Assembly (NCBI GenBank): GCA_011620145.1
Contig: WOZT01000160.1
Location: 1 to 8,058, forward strand
Direction: 5' to 3'
Origin: Gammaproteobacteria bacterium
GTDB lineage: Bacteria > Pseudomonadota > Gammaproteobacteria > UBA5335
DNA: 8,058 nucleotides
Notes under the pieces: model-generated
Seen by the model: the letters and a program-made list of their open reading frames with translations, nothing else
The model's database searches: none
What the model was told of the DNA's origin: nothing
Made by a program: the position numbers and the translations under genes
In this document: in pieces, positions 1 to 7,989 of the stretch
How the letters are laid out: each line of letters starts with the position of its first letter
Numbering within the stretch: position 1 is the stretch's first letter

Positions 1-2
1 TG

Positions 3-95
3 GCCAAGAGGGACGCGGTTCCGGTGGCCACCCAGGCCGGGGTCACGGAGCTGGTCATTCGGGTGAATGGCCGGGTCCAACTCGACGCCGATTGA
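3..95 (+). CDS. C-terminal end of an unrecognised protein (partial)
   Basis: An open frame runs in from the left edge for 30 codons and stops at TGA 93-95. The peptide ends in ELVIRVNGRVQLDAD. About four fifths of the codons end in G or C, as in the confirmed genes of this window. I do not recognise the protein family. A weak 5-bp hairpin (98-102 with 106-110) lies just after the stop, without a T tract. The opposite strand is also open here and could start at an ATG near 105, so the strand is not certain. Confidence 0.4.
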   Translation, partial: AKRDAVPVATQAGVTELVIRVNGRVQLDAD

Positions 96-207
96 CGCTC
101 GCATGGCGAGTTGAGTCCGTGCCGATCCAGCGACGAAACAAGTCTTGACACAACAGGAAACCGTTGTTTGTTCCACGCAGGCGGTGTTGCCGCCAAAAAA
201 CTCCTGG
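96..207. other. Short non-coding gap
   Basis: No gene is seen between the partial left-hand gene and the end of the esterase relic. It holds an isolated TTGACA at 145-150 without a good -10 partner. It also holds a small hairpin (180-184 with 190-194) followed on the plus strand by six A, which is the wrong base for a terminator. Confidence 0.4.
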
Positions 208-830
208 TTAGCGCGGATGCCGTGAATAGAACGCCCACATTTTTTCACTGGCGTTGAACGGATCCGTGTTCTTGCCGAGCAGCGCAGGCAAGACGGTTTC
301 GCCACCGGCCCATTGGTGCCCAACGCCCGCGATGCCACAGTAGGCCACCTCGTTGCGACTGCAATTTTTGAGCGTGCGGCGGATGGCAGGCCCCGACTGC
401 CCGCTCACTTCTTCAGCGAATCCCTGGCACTGGTTGTGCTCGCCGACGGTCCGGACCAATTTCCCCATCGACATCTGGTAGGTGCCATTGACCGTACCAC
501 TATCCCAGGGAATGTGGCATCTTCCCGGCCGTGGATGATCAGAAAGGGCACGCCGGCTGCGGGGTGGCAGTTGCTGGTCATCAATGCCCCGGCCATGACC
601 GCCACTGCGGCGAACATTCGCGGAACTTCACAAGCGATCCGGTGGATCAGCATGCCGCCATTGGGAAAACCATTGCCGTAAATACGGCTGGGATCCACGC
701 GGTAGTGCCGTTCAATCTGCCGGACCATGGCTTCCATGAAGCCGATGTCGTCGATATTCTGCTTCTGTGCCGCCCCACAACGCTGATCACCCGCACTCCA
801 GATGCGCCGGTAGCCATCAGCGCCAATCTA
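208..830 (-). pseudogene. Decayed PHB-depolymerase-type esterase (Esterase_PHB family relic)
   Basis: Two minus-strand frames together spell the second two thirds of an alpha/beta-hydrolase esterase of the poly(3-hydroxybutyrate) depolymerase / LpqC type. These are normally secreted serine esterases of about 300 residues. Going 5' to 3', the family marks are DGYRRIWSAG with a following Cys-Gly (800s to 770s), VDPSRIY (about 690), GFPNGG (about 670-655), VPFLIIHGRED (about 550-519), then in the shifted frame GHQWAGG (about 320-300) and a C-terminal DPFNASEKMWAFYSRH ending at TAA 208-210. Asp (519-521) and His (316-318) of the triad remain. The nucleophile of GxSxG is Pro (CCC, 663-665). A one-base deletion near 504-510 breaks the frame. 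An in-frame TAG sits at 828-830, and no N-terminal third is recognisable upstream. It is almost certainly non-functional. Confidence 0.8.
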
Positions 831-1183
831 CACAACAGCGAGACGAGGCAAGTGCGTACTCGTGGGATCCCGACGCGCTCCACTGGCTCTCCTGAAGATA
901 TCCTGACTGCTGAGGAAATGCTGATTTATTCCGTCATCGCGGGCGTTCAGCGCCGCGGCGATCCATAGGTTGTTGATTCTTTGTGTGGCATGGATTGCTT
1001 CGCTGCACGCGCAATGACGAGAGCGGAATAAATCAGCGTTTCCCTGATTGAAGCGGTGTAAAAGTGGCGCTTTGCGAGGGACGGCGCCCATGCTCGCAAG
1101 ACGACTGCGCGCATGAAGTCACCCATTGATTATGATTCGTAAATCCTGCCATCCGGGGCGCGCAGGCGGCTGGCGTGATGGAT
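831..1183. other. Non-coding, repeat-bearing stretch between the esterase relic and the transglycosylase gene
   Basis: No gene is supported here; the open frames lack codon bias and family resemblance. The stretch contains the inverted repeat at 914-1043, described separately. A second hairpin pairs ttgcgag at 1072-1078 with ctcgcaa at 1093-1099; its loop contains the palindrome ggcgcc and no T tract adjoins it. The missing 5' part of the esterase was looked for in all minus-strand frames and not found. No convincing terminator for the minus-strand proS unit was seen just below 1184. Confidence 0.5.
914..1043. repeat. 130-bp imperfect inverted repeat, MITE-like or dispersed palindromic element
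   Basis: The outer arms ggaaatgctgatttattccg (914-933) and cggaataaatcagcgtttcc (1024-1043) are inverted copies, 19 of 20 matching. The inner arms continue the symmetry less perfectly: 934-966 (tcatcgcggg to gatccat) against 990-1018 (atggattgc to caatgac). About 23 bp of unpaired centre separates them. The words gctgatttattccgtcat and gtcattgcg...agcaatcca resemble dispersed repeats common in proteobacterial chromosomes (from memory). No transposase is encoded, and no target duplication could be defined. Confidence 0.7.
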
Positions 1184-1771
1184 CTAGGGGACGACCCAGC
1201 GTCGATCCAGCACCGTCAGAATCCGGTCCGGGTAGGTGTTGCGTCCCAGGCTGCCGTTATAGCGGGCGAGGGCACGGTGCAGATTGCCTCCTTCCTTGTC
1301 GAGGTAGAACTTGAGAATGGTGCAGCCCATGCGCAAATTGGTGGGCATGTGAAACAGGTTGTCGGAGGGGCGGGCGATCTCGTGCAGCCAGAACGGCATC
1401 ACCTGCATCAGTCCCAGCGCCCCGGCACTGGAGATGGCATAGCGATCGAAATTGCTTTCCACCTCGATCACCGCCAGCACCAGTTCCGGGGCCAATCGTG
1501 CCCGGGTCGCCTCGCGATGGACGTAGCGCAACAGGGCGATGCGCTGCACCGGATCGGGGATCTTGCGGGCCAGCCGGTTGGACATGTCGGTCAGCCACAC
1601 CTCGGCCTCATAGCGGTCCTCGAAACTGTCGCTGATCTCGACGGCCGTCATCAGGACCGCCCGCAATTCCGGGTCCGGCGCCTCACTCTGGGCGCTGGCT
1701 GCGGCCATCCCAGCCAGCAGCATCAGGAGAAGCGGTAGAAATCGCAGGAATCGGGGCAGCCGCAGGTTCAT
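1184..1771 (-). CDS. Secreted SLT-domain lytic transglycosylase
   Basis: This 195-residue protein would cleave peptidoglycan glycan strands in the periplasm, leaving 1,6-anhydro-muramyl ends. Residues 1-27 look like a signal peptide: an Arg-rich start, a Leu-rich core (12-20) and an ASA-Q cleavage site near 27. There is no lipobox Cys, so a soluble periplasmic form is likely. The SLT fold is seen in VIEVESNFDRYAISSAG, where Glu105-Ser106 matches the catalytic Glu-Ser motif. GALGLMQVMP follows at 117-126 and ALARYNGS at 167-174. It is short, essentially one catalytic domain with a helical N-terminal spacer. Its ATG (1769-1771) directly follows the proS stop. A GGAG six bases upstream lies inside the proS end, so translation is probably coupled. 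The family call is firm; the exact subfamily is not assigned. Confidence 0.9.
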   Translation of the reverse strand: MNLRLPRFLRFLPLLLMLLAGMAAASAQSEAPDPELRAVLMTAVEISDSFEDRYEAEVWLTDMSNRLARKIPDPVQRIALLRYVHREATRARLAPELVLAVIEVESNFDRYAISSAGALGLMQVMPFWLHEIARPSDNLFHMPTNLRMGCTILKFYLDKEGGNLHRALARYNGSLGRNTYPDRILTVLDRRWVVP

Positions 1772-3448
1772 CTATCTCTCCGGTGGATTCAGGGCGCTTT
1801 GCAGCAGGGGCAGGATGTCCGCGCGGTCCACCAAGCAAGCGTTCTCCTCATGGCGGGCCTGGTACTCGACCTGGCCGCCGCTGAGGGTGCGCTCGCTGAT
1901 GACGATGCGGTGGGGAATGCCGATCAACTCCAGGTCCGCGAACATCACGCCGGGCCGCAGGTTGCGGTCATCCAGCAGCACGGTCACACCCACGGATTGC
2001 AGTTCGGCGTACAGGGCATCAGTCGCCTCCCGCACGGCGGCGGATTTGGTGTATTGCAGCGGTGCCAGGGCCACCTGGAACGGGGCCAGGGCGAGCGGCC
2101 AGCGGATGCCGCGCTCGTCGTGGTTCTGTTCGATGGCGGCGGCCACCACCCGGGACACGCCAATGCCATAGCAACCCATGGTGACGACCCGGTTTTGCCC
2201 GGCCTCGTCCAGCACCTGGGCATTCAGCGCCGCGCTGTACTTGGTGCCGAGCTGGAAGATGTGGCCCACTTCGATGCCGCGGGCAATCTCCAGCGTGCCT
2301 TCGCCGTCCGGGCTGCGATCGCCGGGGACGACGTTGCGCAGGTCGACCACAACCGGTTCGGGCAAATCCCGCCCCCAGTTCACGCCCGCCCAAACCGGAC
2401 CATCCGAATGGCCCGGCCAGACAAAATCGGCCAGCGCAGCGGCAGCGTGATCGGCGATCAGCGCCATGTCCGCCCCTGGCAGCCCTGCTGCCGGATTGCC
2501 CTGGCCCAGGCGCGCCCAGTCCTCGGGCGTGACGCGCCGCAGCGGCGCGCTCAATTGGGGCAATTTTTCCGCCTTGATCTCGTTCAAACTGTGCTCCTCG
2601 CGCAACACCAAGCCGACCGGGTTTCCGTCGCGTCCCATCATCCAATGCACCGTGACCCGCGGGCCGTTGGCCGTCCCGGGCGCGACCTCTGCCATGGGGC
2701 GTGTGGGCGCGGCCCGCGGATCGGCGGGCGGCAGGGCCACGGCCAACTCCACGTTGGCGGCATAGTTGCCCTGAGTGGAGAAGGCGATGGCGTCTTCCCC
2801 GGAGTCCGCCAGCACATGGAACTCATGGGAGAAACTGCCGCCGATGCTTCCTGAATCGGCATGGACCGCCCGAAAGTTGAGCCCCAGACGCGTGAAGATG
2901 CGGGTGTAGGTCGCATGCATGGTCTGGTAGGTACGGTCCAGGCAGTCTTTGTCGAGGTGGAAGGAATAAGCGTCCTTCATGAGGAATTCGCGCGCGCGCA
3001 TGACACCGAAGCGGGGGCGGATCTCGTCCCGGAACTTGGTCTGGATCTGGTAGAAATTCACCGGCAATTGGCGATGGCTGCGGATTTCGCGCCGGAACAG
3101 GTCGGTGATGACCTCCTCATGGGTGGGGCCCAGGCAAAACGGGCGCTCGTGGCGATCGGAAAAGCGCAGCAGCTCGGGCCCGTATTGTTCCCAGCGGCCG
3201 GATTCCTGCCACAGTTCGGCGGGCTGCACCACGGGCATCAACAGTTCCAGGGCGCCGCTGCGATCCATTTCCTCCCGCACGATCTGCTCCACCCGCCGCA
3301 ACACCCGCAATCCCAACGGCAGCCAGGTGTAAAGGCCGGAGGCGAGCTGGCGGATCATGCCGGCGCGCAGCATGAGCTGGTGGCTGATGGTTTCGGCGCC
3401 AGCGGGGATTTCGCGGGTGGTGGAGAGGTGAAATTCGGATGCGCGCAT
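1772..3448 (-). CDS. proS: Prolyl-tRNA synthetase with atypical editing insertion
   Basis: This 558-residue class II synthetase charges tRNA-Pro with proline in the cytoplasm. It follows the bacterial type: [20 protein letters not shown] at the N-terminus, motif 1 around 40-60, motif 2 ([17 protein letters not shown], 139-155), motif 3 ([12 protein letters not shown], 424-435) and a C-terminal anticodon-binding domain (about 455-558). The start is set by alignment with known ProS and by AGAGG eight to nine bases upstream; the frame stays open to 3709 but that part is unlike ProS. E. coli ProS is 572 residues. Nearly all of the shortfall lies in the editing insertion (about 225-390), near residues 255-268. 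There the helix and the conserved 'TVK' lysine appear to be missing. The aminoacylation motifs look intact. Confidence 0.96.
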   Translation of the reverse strand: MRASEFHLSTTREIPAGAETISHQLMLRAGMIRQLASGLYTWLPLGLRVLRRVEQIVREEMDRSGALELLMPVVQPAELWQESGRWEQYGPELLRFSDRHERPFCLGPTHEEVITDLFRREIRSHRQLPVNFYQIQTKFRDEIRPRFGVMRAREFLMKDAYSFHLDKDCLDRTYQTMHATYTRIFTRLGLNFRAVHADSGSIGGSFSHEFHVLADSGEDAIAFSTQGNYAANVELAVALPPADPRAAPTRPMAEVAPGTANGPRVTVHWMMGRDGNPVGLVLREEHSLNEIKAEKLPQLSAPLRRVTPEDWARLGQGNPAAGLPGADMALIADHAAAALADFVWPGHSDGPVWAGVNWGRDLPEPVVVDLRNVVPGDRSPDGEGTLEIARGIEVGHIFQLGTKYSAALNAQVLDEAGQNRVVTMGCYGIGVSRVVAAAIEQNHDERGIRWPLALAPFQVALAPLQYTKSAAVREATDALYAELQSVGVTVLLDDRNLRPGVMFADLELIGIPHRIVISERTLSGGQVEYQARHEENACLVDRADILPLLQSALNPPER

Positions 3449-3513
3449 GATGGGCCTCTTTGCGGGTGGTGATTGCGGAGGTGGGGCGACTTGGCCCAAA
3501 CGGAGCATTTCAC

Positions 3514-3542
3514 TTGATTTCCCGTGGGGGGACAAGTATTTT
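3514..3542 (+). promoter_or_regulatory. Sigma70-like promoter for the ilv operon
   Basis: TTGATT at 3514-3519 (5 of 6 match to TTGACA) is followed after exactly 17 bp by TATTTT at 3537-3542 (4 of 6 match to TATAAT). Transcription would begin near 3549 and give a leader of about 120 nt before the GTG at 3669. The site lies in the divergent gap, where a promoter is needed. Confidence 0.55.
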
Positions 3543-3578
3543 TGAACGTTCCCCTCGGCGGGGAGATGGAAGGCAGAT

Positions 3579-3601
3579 GGCGCCTGCACGGCGTCTTTTT
3601 T
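3579..3601 (+). terminator. Terminator-like hairpin in the ilvI leader (possible attenuator)
   Basis: The stem ggcgcc (3579-3584) pairs with ggcgtc (3590-3595) across a 5-nt loop, with one G-U pair, and is followed directly by six T (3596-3601). It sits downstream of the predicted ilv promoter and upstream of ilvI, so it would stop early transcripts unless relieved. A competing antiterminator pairing was looked for; only 4 bp (3557-3560 with 3581-3584) was found. Confidence 0.5.
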
Positions 3602-3668
3602 CGTTTGCGGGGCGGTTCGGTCAGCCCCCAGGTAGTGGATGGTCCGGTGGGACCAGGAGCGAGCGAGC

Positions 3669-5372
3669 GTGGAATTGTCCGGTTCGGAAATCGTCGTCGA
3701 ATGCCTCAAGCGAGAGGCCGTGGAGTATGTCTTCGGATACCCCGGCGGGGCGGTGTTGCCGCTCTATGACGCGCTGAATCTGCAGGATACGGTCAAACAC
3801 ATCCTGGTACGCCACGAGCAGGGCGCCACCCACGCGGCGGACGGCTACGCGCGCGCCACCGGGCGACCCGGCGTGGTGCTGGTCACCTCGGGACCTGGCG
3901 CGACCAACGCCGTCACCGGCATCGCCACGGCCTACATGGACTCCATTCCCATGGTGATCCTCACCGGTCAGGTGCCGACCAGCGTCATCGGTTCCGATGC
4001 TTTCCAGGAAGTCGACGCAGTCGGCATCACCCGTCCCTGCGTCAAGCACAATTTCCTGGTCAAGGCGGTGGAAGACCTGTCGGTCACGATCAAGAAGGCC
4101 TTCTACATCGCGACCAGTGGCCGCCCGGGACCGGTGGTGGTGGACATCCCCAAGGATGTGCTGATTGCGCGCACCGAATTTCATTATCCGGAGCGGATTG
4201 AAATGCGCTCCTACCGTCCGGTGGACAAGGGCCATCCCGGGCAGATTCGCAAGGCAATGGATCTGATCCTGTCCGCCAAGCGGCCCATGATCTACTCCGG
4301 CGGCGGCGTGGTGCTCGATGGTGCGGCGGAGGTGTTCACGCGGGTGTGCCGGATGCTGGGCTACCCGGTCACCAACACCCTCATGGGACTGGGCGGTTAT
4401 CCCGCCACCGACCGGCAGTTCGTCGGCATGCTGGGCATGCATGGCACTTTCGAGGCCAACATGGGGATGCATCACTGCGATGTGCTGATCGCCATCGGTG
4501 CCCGCTTCGATGATCGGGTGACGGGCAATATCGAGAAATTCTGTCCCTACGCCAAGATCGTCCATGTCGACATCGATCCGGCTTCCATTTCCAAGACCGT
4601 GCGCGTGGACATTCCCATCGTGGGGTCGGTGCGCAATGTCATGGGCCAGATGGCGGGTCTGCTGGAGGAGGCACGTGCCGCAGGTCGCGGCCCCGATGCC
4701 CAGGCGCTGGGCGAATGGTGGCAGCAGATCGAGGAGTGGCGCGGCACCAACTGTCTGACCTACAAGCACGACAAGGAACTGATCAAGCCGCAATACGTCA
4801 TCGAACAACTGTACGAGGCGACGGGCGGTGACGCCTATATCACTTCCGACGTGGGTCAGCACCAGATGTGGGCTGCCCAGTACTACAAGTTCGACAAGCC
4901 CAACCGCTGGATCAACTCCGGCGGGCTCGGCACCATGGGATTCGGGCTGCCGGCCGCCATTGGCGTCCAGTTGGCGTTTCCCAAGGAAACCGTGGCCTGC
5001 GTCACCGGCGAGGCCAGCTACATGATGTGCATCCAGGAGCTGTCCACGGCCCTGCAATACGGGTTGCCGCTCAAGATCGTGCTGCTCAACAATCGCTACA
5101 TGGGCATGGTGCGCCAGTGGCAGGAGTTCTTCTATCAGAAGCGCTATGCCATGTCCTACATGGAGGCGCTACCCGACTTCGTGCGGGTGGCGGAGGCTTT
5201 CGGCCATGTCGGCAAGCGCATCGAACGGCCGCAGGACGTGCGCGGCGCGCTGGATGAGGCGCTGGCCCTGAAGGATCGCCTGGTGCTGCTGGACTTTGTC
5301 ACCGACCAGACCGAGAACGTCTACCCCATGATTCCGGCCGGCGCCGGCCAGAACGAAATGATCCTGGTGTAA
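3669..5372 (+). CDS. ilvI: Acetolactate synthase large (catalytic) subunit
   Basis: This 567-residue thiamine-diphosphate enzyme condenses two pyruvates to acetolactate, or pyruvate plus 2-ketobutyrate to acetohydroxybutyrate. It is the first common step to valine, leucine and isoleucine. The N-terminal ThDP domain has [16 protein letters not shown] and the catalytic Glu50 in [24 protein letters not shown] and [15 protein letters not shown] follow. The C-terminal ThDP/Mg motif reads [14 protein letters not shown] (447 on), ending in LLNN (Asn474-Asn475), then MVRQWQEFF with Trp484. GEA instead of GDG/GDA is, from memory, common in many beta/gamma AHAS proteins. I chose GTG 3669 because AGGAG lies nine bases upstream and the family begins there (VELSGSEIV). 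An in-frame ATG at 3639 has a poor ribosome site and lies in a hairpin. ilvH follows after 2 bases, so the two subunits are co-translated. Confidence 0.96.
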   Translation: MELSGSEIVVECLKREAVEYVFGYPGGAVLPLYDALNLQDTVKHILVRHEQGATHAADGYARATGRPGVVLVTSGPGATNAVTGIATAYMDSIPMVILTGQVPTSVIGSDAFQEVDAVGITRPCVKHNFLVKAVEDLSVTIKKAFYIATSGRPGPVVVDIPKDVLIARTEFHYPERIEMRSYRPVDKGHPGQIRKAMDLILSAKRPMIYSGGGVVLDGAAEVFTRVCRMLGYPVTNTLMGLGGYPATDRQFVGMLGMHGTFEANMGMHHCDVLIAIGARFDDRVTGNIEKFCPYAKIVHVDIDPASISKTVRVDIPIVGSVRNVMGQMAGLLEEARAAGRGPDAQALGEWWQQIEEWRGTNCLTYKHDKELIKPQYVIEQLYEATGGDAYITSDVGQHQMWAAQYYKFDKPNRWINSGGLGTMGFGLPAAIGVQLAFPKETVACVTGEASYMMCIQELSTALQYGLPLKIVLLNNRYMGMVRQWQEFFYQKRYAMSYMEALPDFVRVAEAFGHVGKRIERPQDVRGALDEALALKDRLVLLDFVTDQTENVYPMIPAGAGQNEMILV

Positions 5373-5374
5373 GC

Positions 5375-6954
<1,580 letters not shown>

Positions 6955-7143
6955 TCGGCGCCGGCTGATCCCGCAGGTCCCACCGGATCGTCGGTGGGGC
7001 CTTCGCGGGCTGATCTGGTCCCGGCCTTGCTGGCGCCGGATTGCCCCAAGGCTGGGGTGTCCTGAGAAATCGGGCCAGCGTGGTGATTTTGGCGAGCGCG
7101 CTGAAATCAACATCTCAGATATTCCAAAACAGGAGTCACGCCC
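6955..7143. other. ilvC-pssA gap with long hairpin
   Basis: This 189-bp gap holds no gene. Near the ilvC stop is the 16-bp hairpin at 6970-7009, and further on a smaller one (cccc 7044-7047 with gggg 7054-7057). Neither has a T tract. No clear promoter for pssA was found. The 8-mer ggcgccgg occurs at 6957 and again at 7032. No remnant of a psd reading frame is recognisable. Confidence 0.5.
6970..7009 (+). promoter_or_regulatory. Long post-ilvC hairpin without T tract
   Basis: Five base pairs (cccgc 6970-6974 with gcggg 7005-7009), a 2-nt bulge (7003-7004), then eleven pairs (aggtcccaccg 6975-6985 with cggtggggcct 6992-7002, one G-U) enclose a 6-nt loop. The bases after it (ctgatctggt) are not a T run, so it is not a standard terminator. 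It may protect the 3' end of the ilv message, act as a processing site, or act as an atypical terminator. Confidence 0.55.
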
Positions 7144-7941
7144 ATGGATCCCGATTTGGATGAGTCCACCCTGCCGTCGCCGCCCCAGCGTCCGCGCCGC
7201 CGTGGTGTCTATCTGCTGCCCAACCTGCTCACGACCGGCACCCTGTTCGGGGGGTTCTACGGCATCGTGGCAGCAATTGACGGCTTGTTTCTGCAAGCGG
7301 CCGTGGGCGTTTTTCTGGCCGGCGTGCTGGACGGACTGGACGGGCGAGTGGCGCGCCTGACGCATACCCAGAGCGATTTCGGGCGCGAATACGACAGCCT
7401 GGCCGACATGGTGAGCTTCGGTTTGGCGCCGGCCCTGATCGTTTACCTGTGGGGGCTGCGGGAACTGGTCTATTTTGGCTGGCACTGGGGCCAGGTGGGT
7501 TGGCTGGCGGCCTTTGTCTACGCCGTCGGCGCGGCCTTGCGGCTGGCCCGATTCAACACCCAATCCTCGGAGATCAGCCGGCGTTATTTCGTGGGGCTGC
7601 CCAGTCCGGCCGCCGCTGCCGTGGTCACAGGGCTGGTGTGGGTGTGCGCTGATTCGGGTATCAGCGGGGTGTCCATGAGCATCCCTGCCGCCCTGGTTAC
7701 CGCCAGTGCCGGCGCACTGATGGTGAGCAGCATCCGCTTTTACAGTTTCAAGGAAATCAAACTGGCCGAGCCGGTGCCGTTTCGTTATCTGTTGATGATG
7801 GTGGGGGGAGTGATCCTGATCGCCTTCAAACCCCCACTGGTCTTGTTTCTGTGTTTTTTTGGCTACATGCTCACCGGAGTGGTCCAGGCGGTATTGCGGC
7901 GGCGTCGCCGCAAGAACTATTCGCCAATCGACCAGGACTGA
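7144..7941 (+). CDS. pssA: CDP-diacylglycerol--serine O-phosphatidyltransferase
   Basis: This 265-residue inner-membrane enzyme makes phosphatidylserine, the precursor of phosphatidylethanolamine, from CDP-diacylglycerol and serine. The CDP-alcohol phosphotransferase signature DGxxARx8GxxxDxxxD is complete at 66-88 (Asp66, Gly67, Ala70, Arg71, Gly80, Asp84, Asp88). Just before the first membrane helix is RRRGVYLLPNLLT. Hydrophobic segments follow at about 24-45, 48-63, 91-107, 117-133, 150-172, 180-195 and 208-245, giving a multi-pass protein of the type II family. It is not the soluble E. coli PssA type. The N-terminal 20 residues are proline- and arginine-rich, and the C-terminus has a basic RRRRRK cluster. 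AGGAG at 7131-7135 lies eight bases before ATG 7144. The gene lies between ilvC and leuA, a placement known in many beta- and gammaproteobacteria, usually with psd beside it. Confidence 0.93.
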   Translation: MDPDLDESTLPSPPQRPRRRGVYLLPNLLTTGTLFGGFYGIVAAIDGLFLQAAVGVFLAGVLDGLDGRVARLTHTQSDFGREYDSLADMVSFGLAPALIVYLWGLRELVYFGWHWGQVGWLAAFVYAVGAALRLARFNTQSSEISRRYFVGLPSPAAAAVVTGLVWVCADSGISGVSMSIPAALVTASAGALMVSSIRFYSFKEIKLAEPVPFRYLLMMVGGVILIAFKPPLVLFLCFFGYMLTGVVQAVLRRRRRKNYSPIDQD

Positions 7942-7989
7942 ATCCGCCCAACGCGGTGGGCTATCGTAGAGTGAGCTTGGGAGAACGGG
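7942..7989 (+). other. pssA-leuA gap
   Basis: This 48-bp gap has a small hairpin (gccca 7946-7950 with tgggc 7957-7961) without a T tract, and a GGGAG ribosome site at 7979-7983 for leuA. The spacing suggests that pssA and leuA are transcribed together. Confidence 0.45.

Larger units (their letters stand above)
3449..3668. promoter_or_regulatory. Divergent proS / ilvI control region with structured ilv leader
   Basis: This 220-bp region separates proS (leftward) from ilvI (rightward). After the ilv promoter it holds four local hairpins on the plus strand: 3549-3565 (ttcccc/ggggag), 3579-3595 followed by T6, 3609-3628 (ggggc/gcccc) and 3640-3655 (tggtcc/ggacca). The last one touches the AGGAG at 3655-3659 that serves the GTG start. 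No leader peptide rich in Leu, Val or Ile codons was found, so classic ribosome-stalling attenuation is not supported. A convincing proS promoter was not identified; TTGTCC (complement of 3530-3535) with TGAAAT is a weak possibility. Confidence 0.55.

Noticed and set aside
145..173. TTGACA followed by TTGTTC as a promoter
   Set aside because: The -10 match is poor at every usual spacing and no gene on the plus strand follows.
180..200. Hairpin followed by six A as a terminator after the left partial gene
   Set aside because: On the plus strand the tail is A, not T. On the minus strand the T run precedes the stem, so neither orientation fits an intrinsic terminator.
313..968. Plus-strand open frames over the esterase relic
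   Set aside because: They are antisense to the readable esterase homology, lack codon bias and match no family.
1799..2854. Open frame of 351 codons on the plus strand across proS
   Set aside because: It is a complementary-strand shadow of proS with no family resemblance and no sensible ribosome site.
3449..3709. N-terminal extension of proS by 87 residues to an upstream ATG
   Set aside because: The extra residues are unlike ProS, overlap the ilvI start and cover the ilv promoter. The family start MRASEF has its own ribosome site.
3621..5057. Open frame of 478 codons on the minus strand across ilvI
   Set aside because: It is antisense to ilvI and arises from high GC at third codon positions; there are no recognisable motifs.
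4930..5090. GEAS instead of GDG/GDA in the IlvI ThDP-Mg motif
   Set aside because: It looks unusual at first, but from memory the same substitution is common in AHAS large subunits of many beta- and gammaproteobacteria, so it is a lineage trait.
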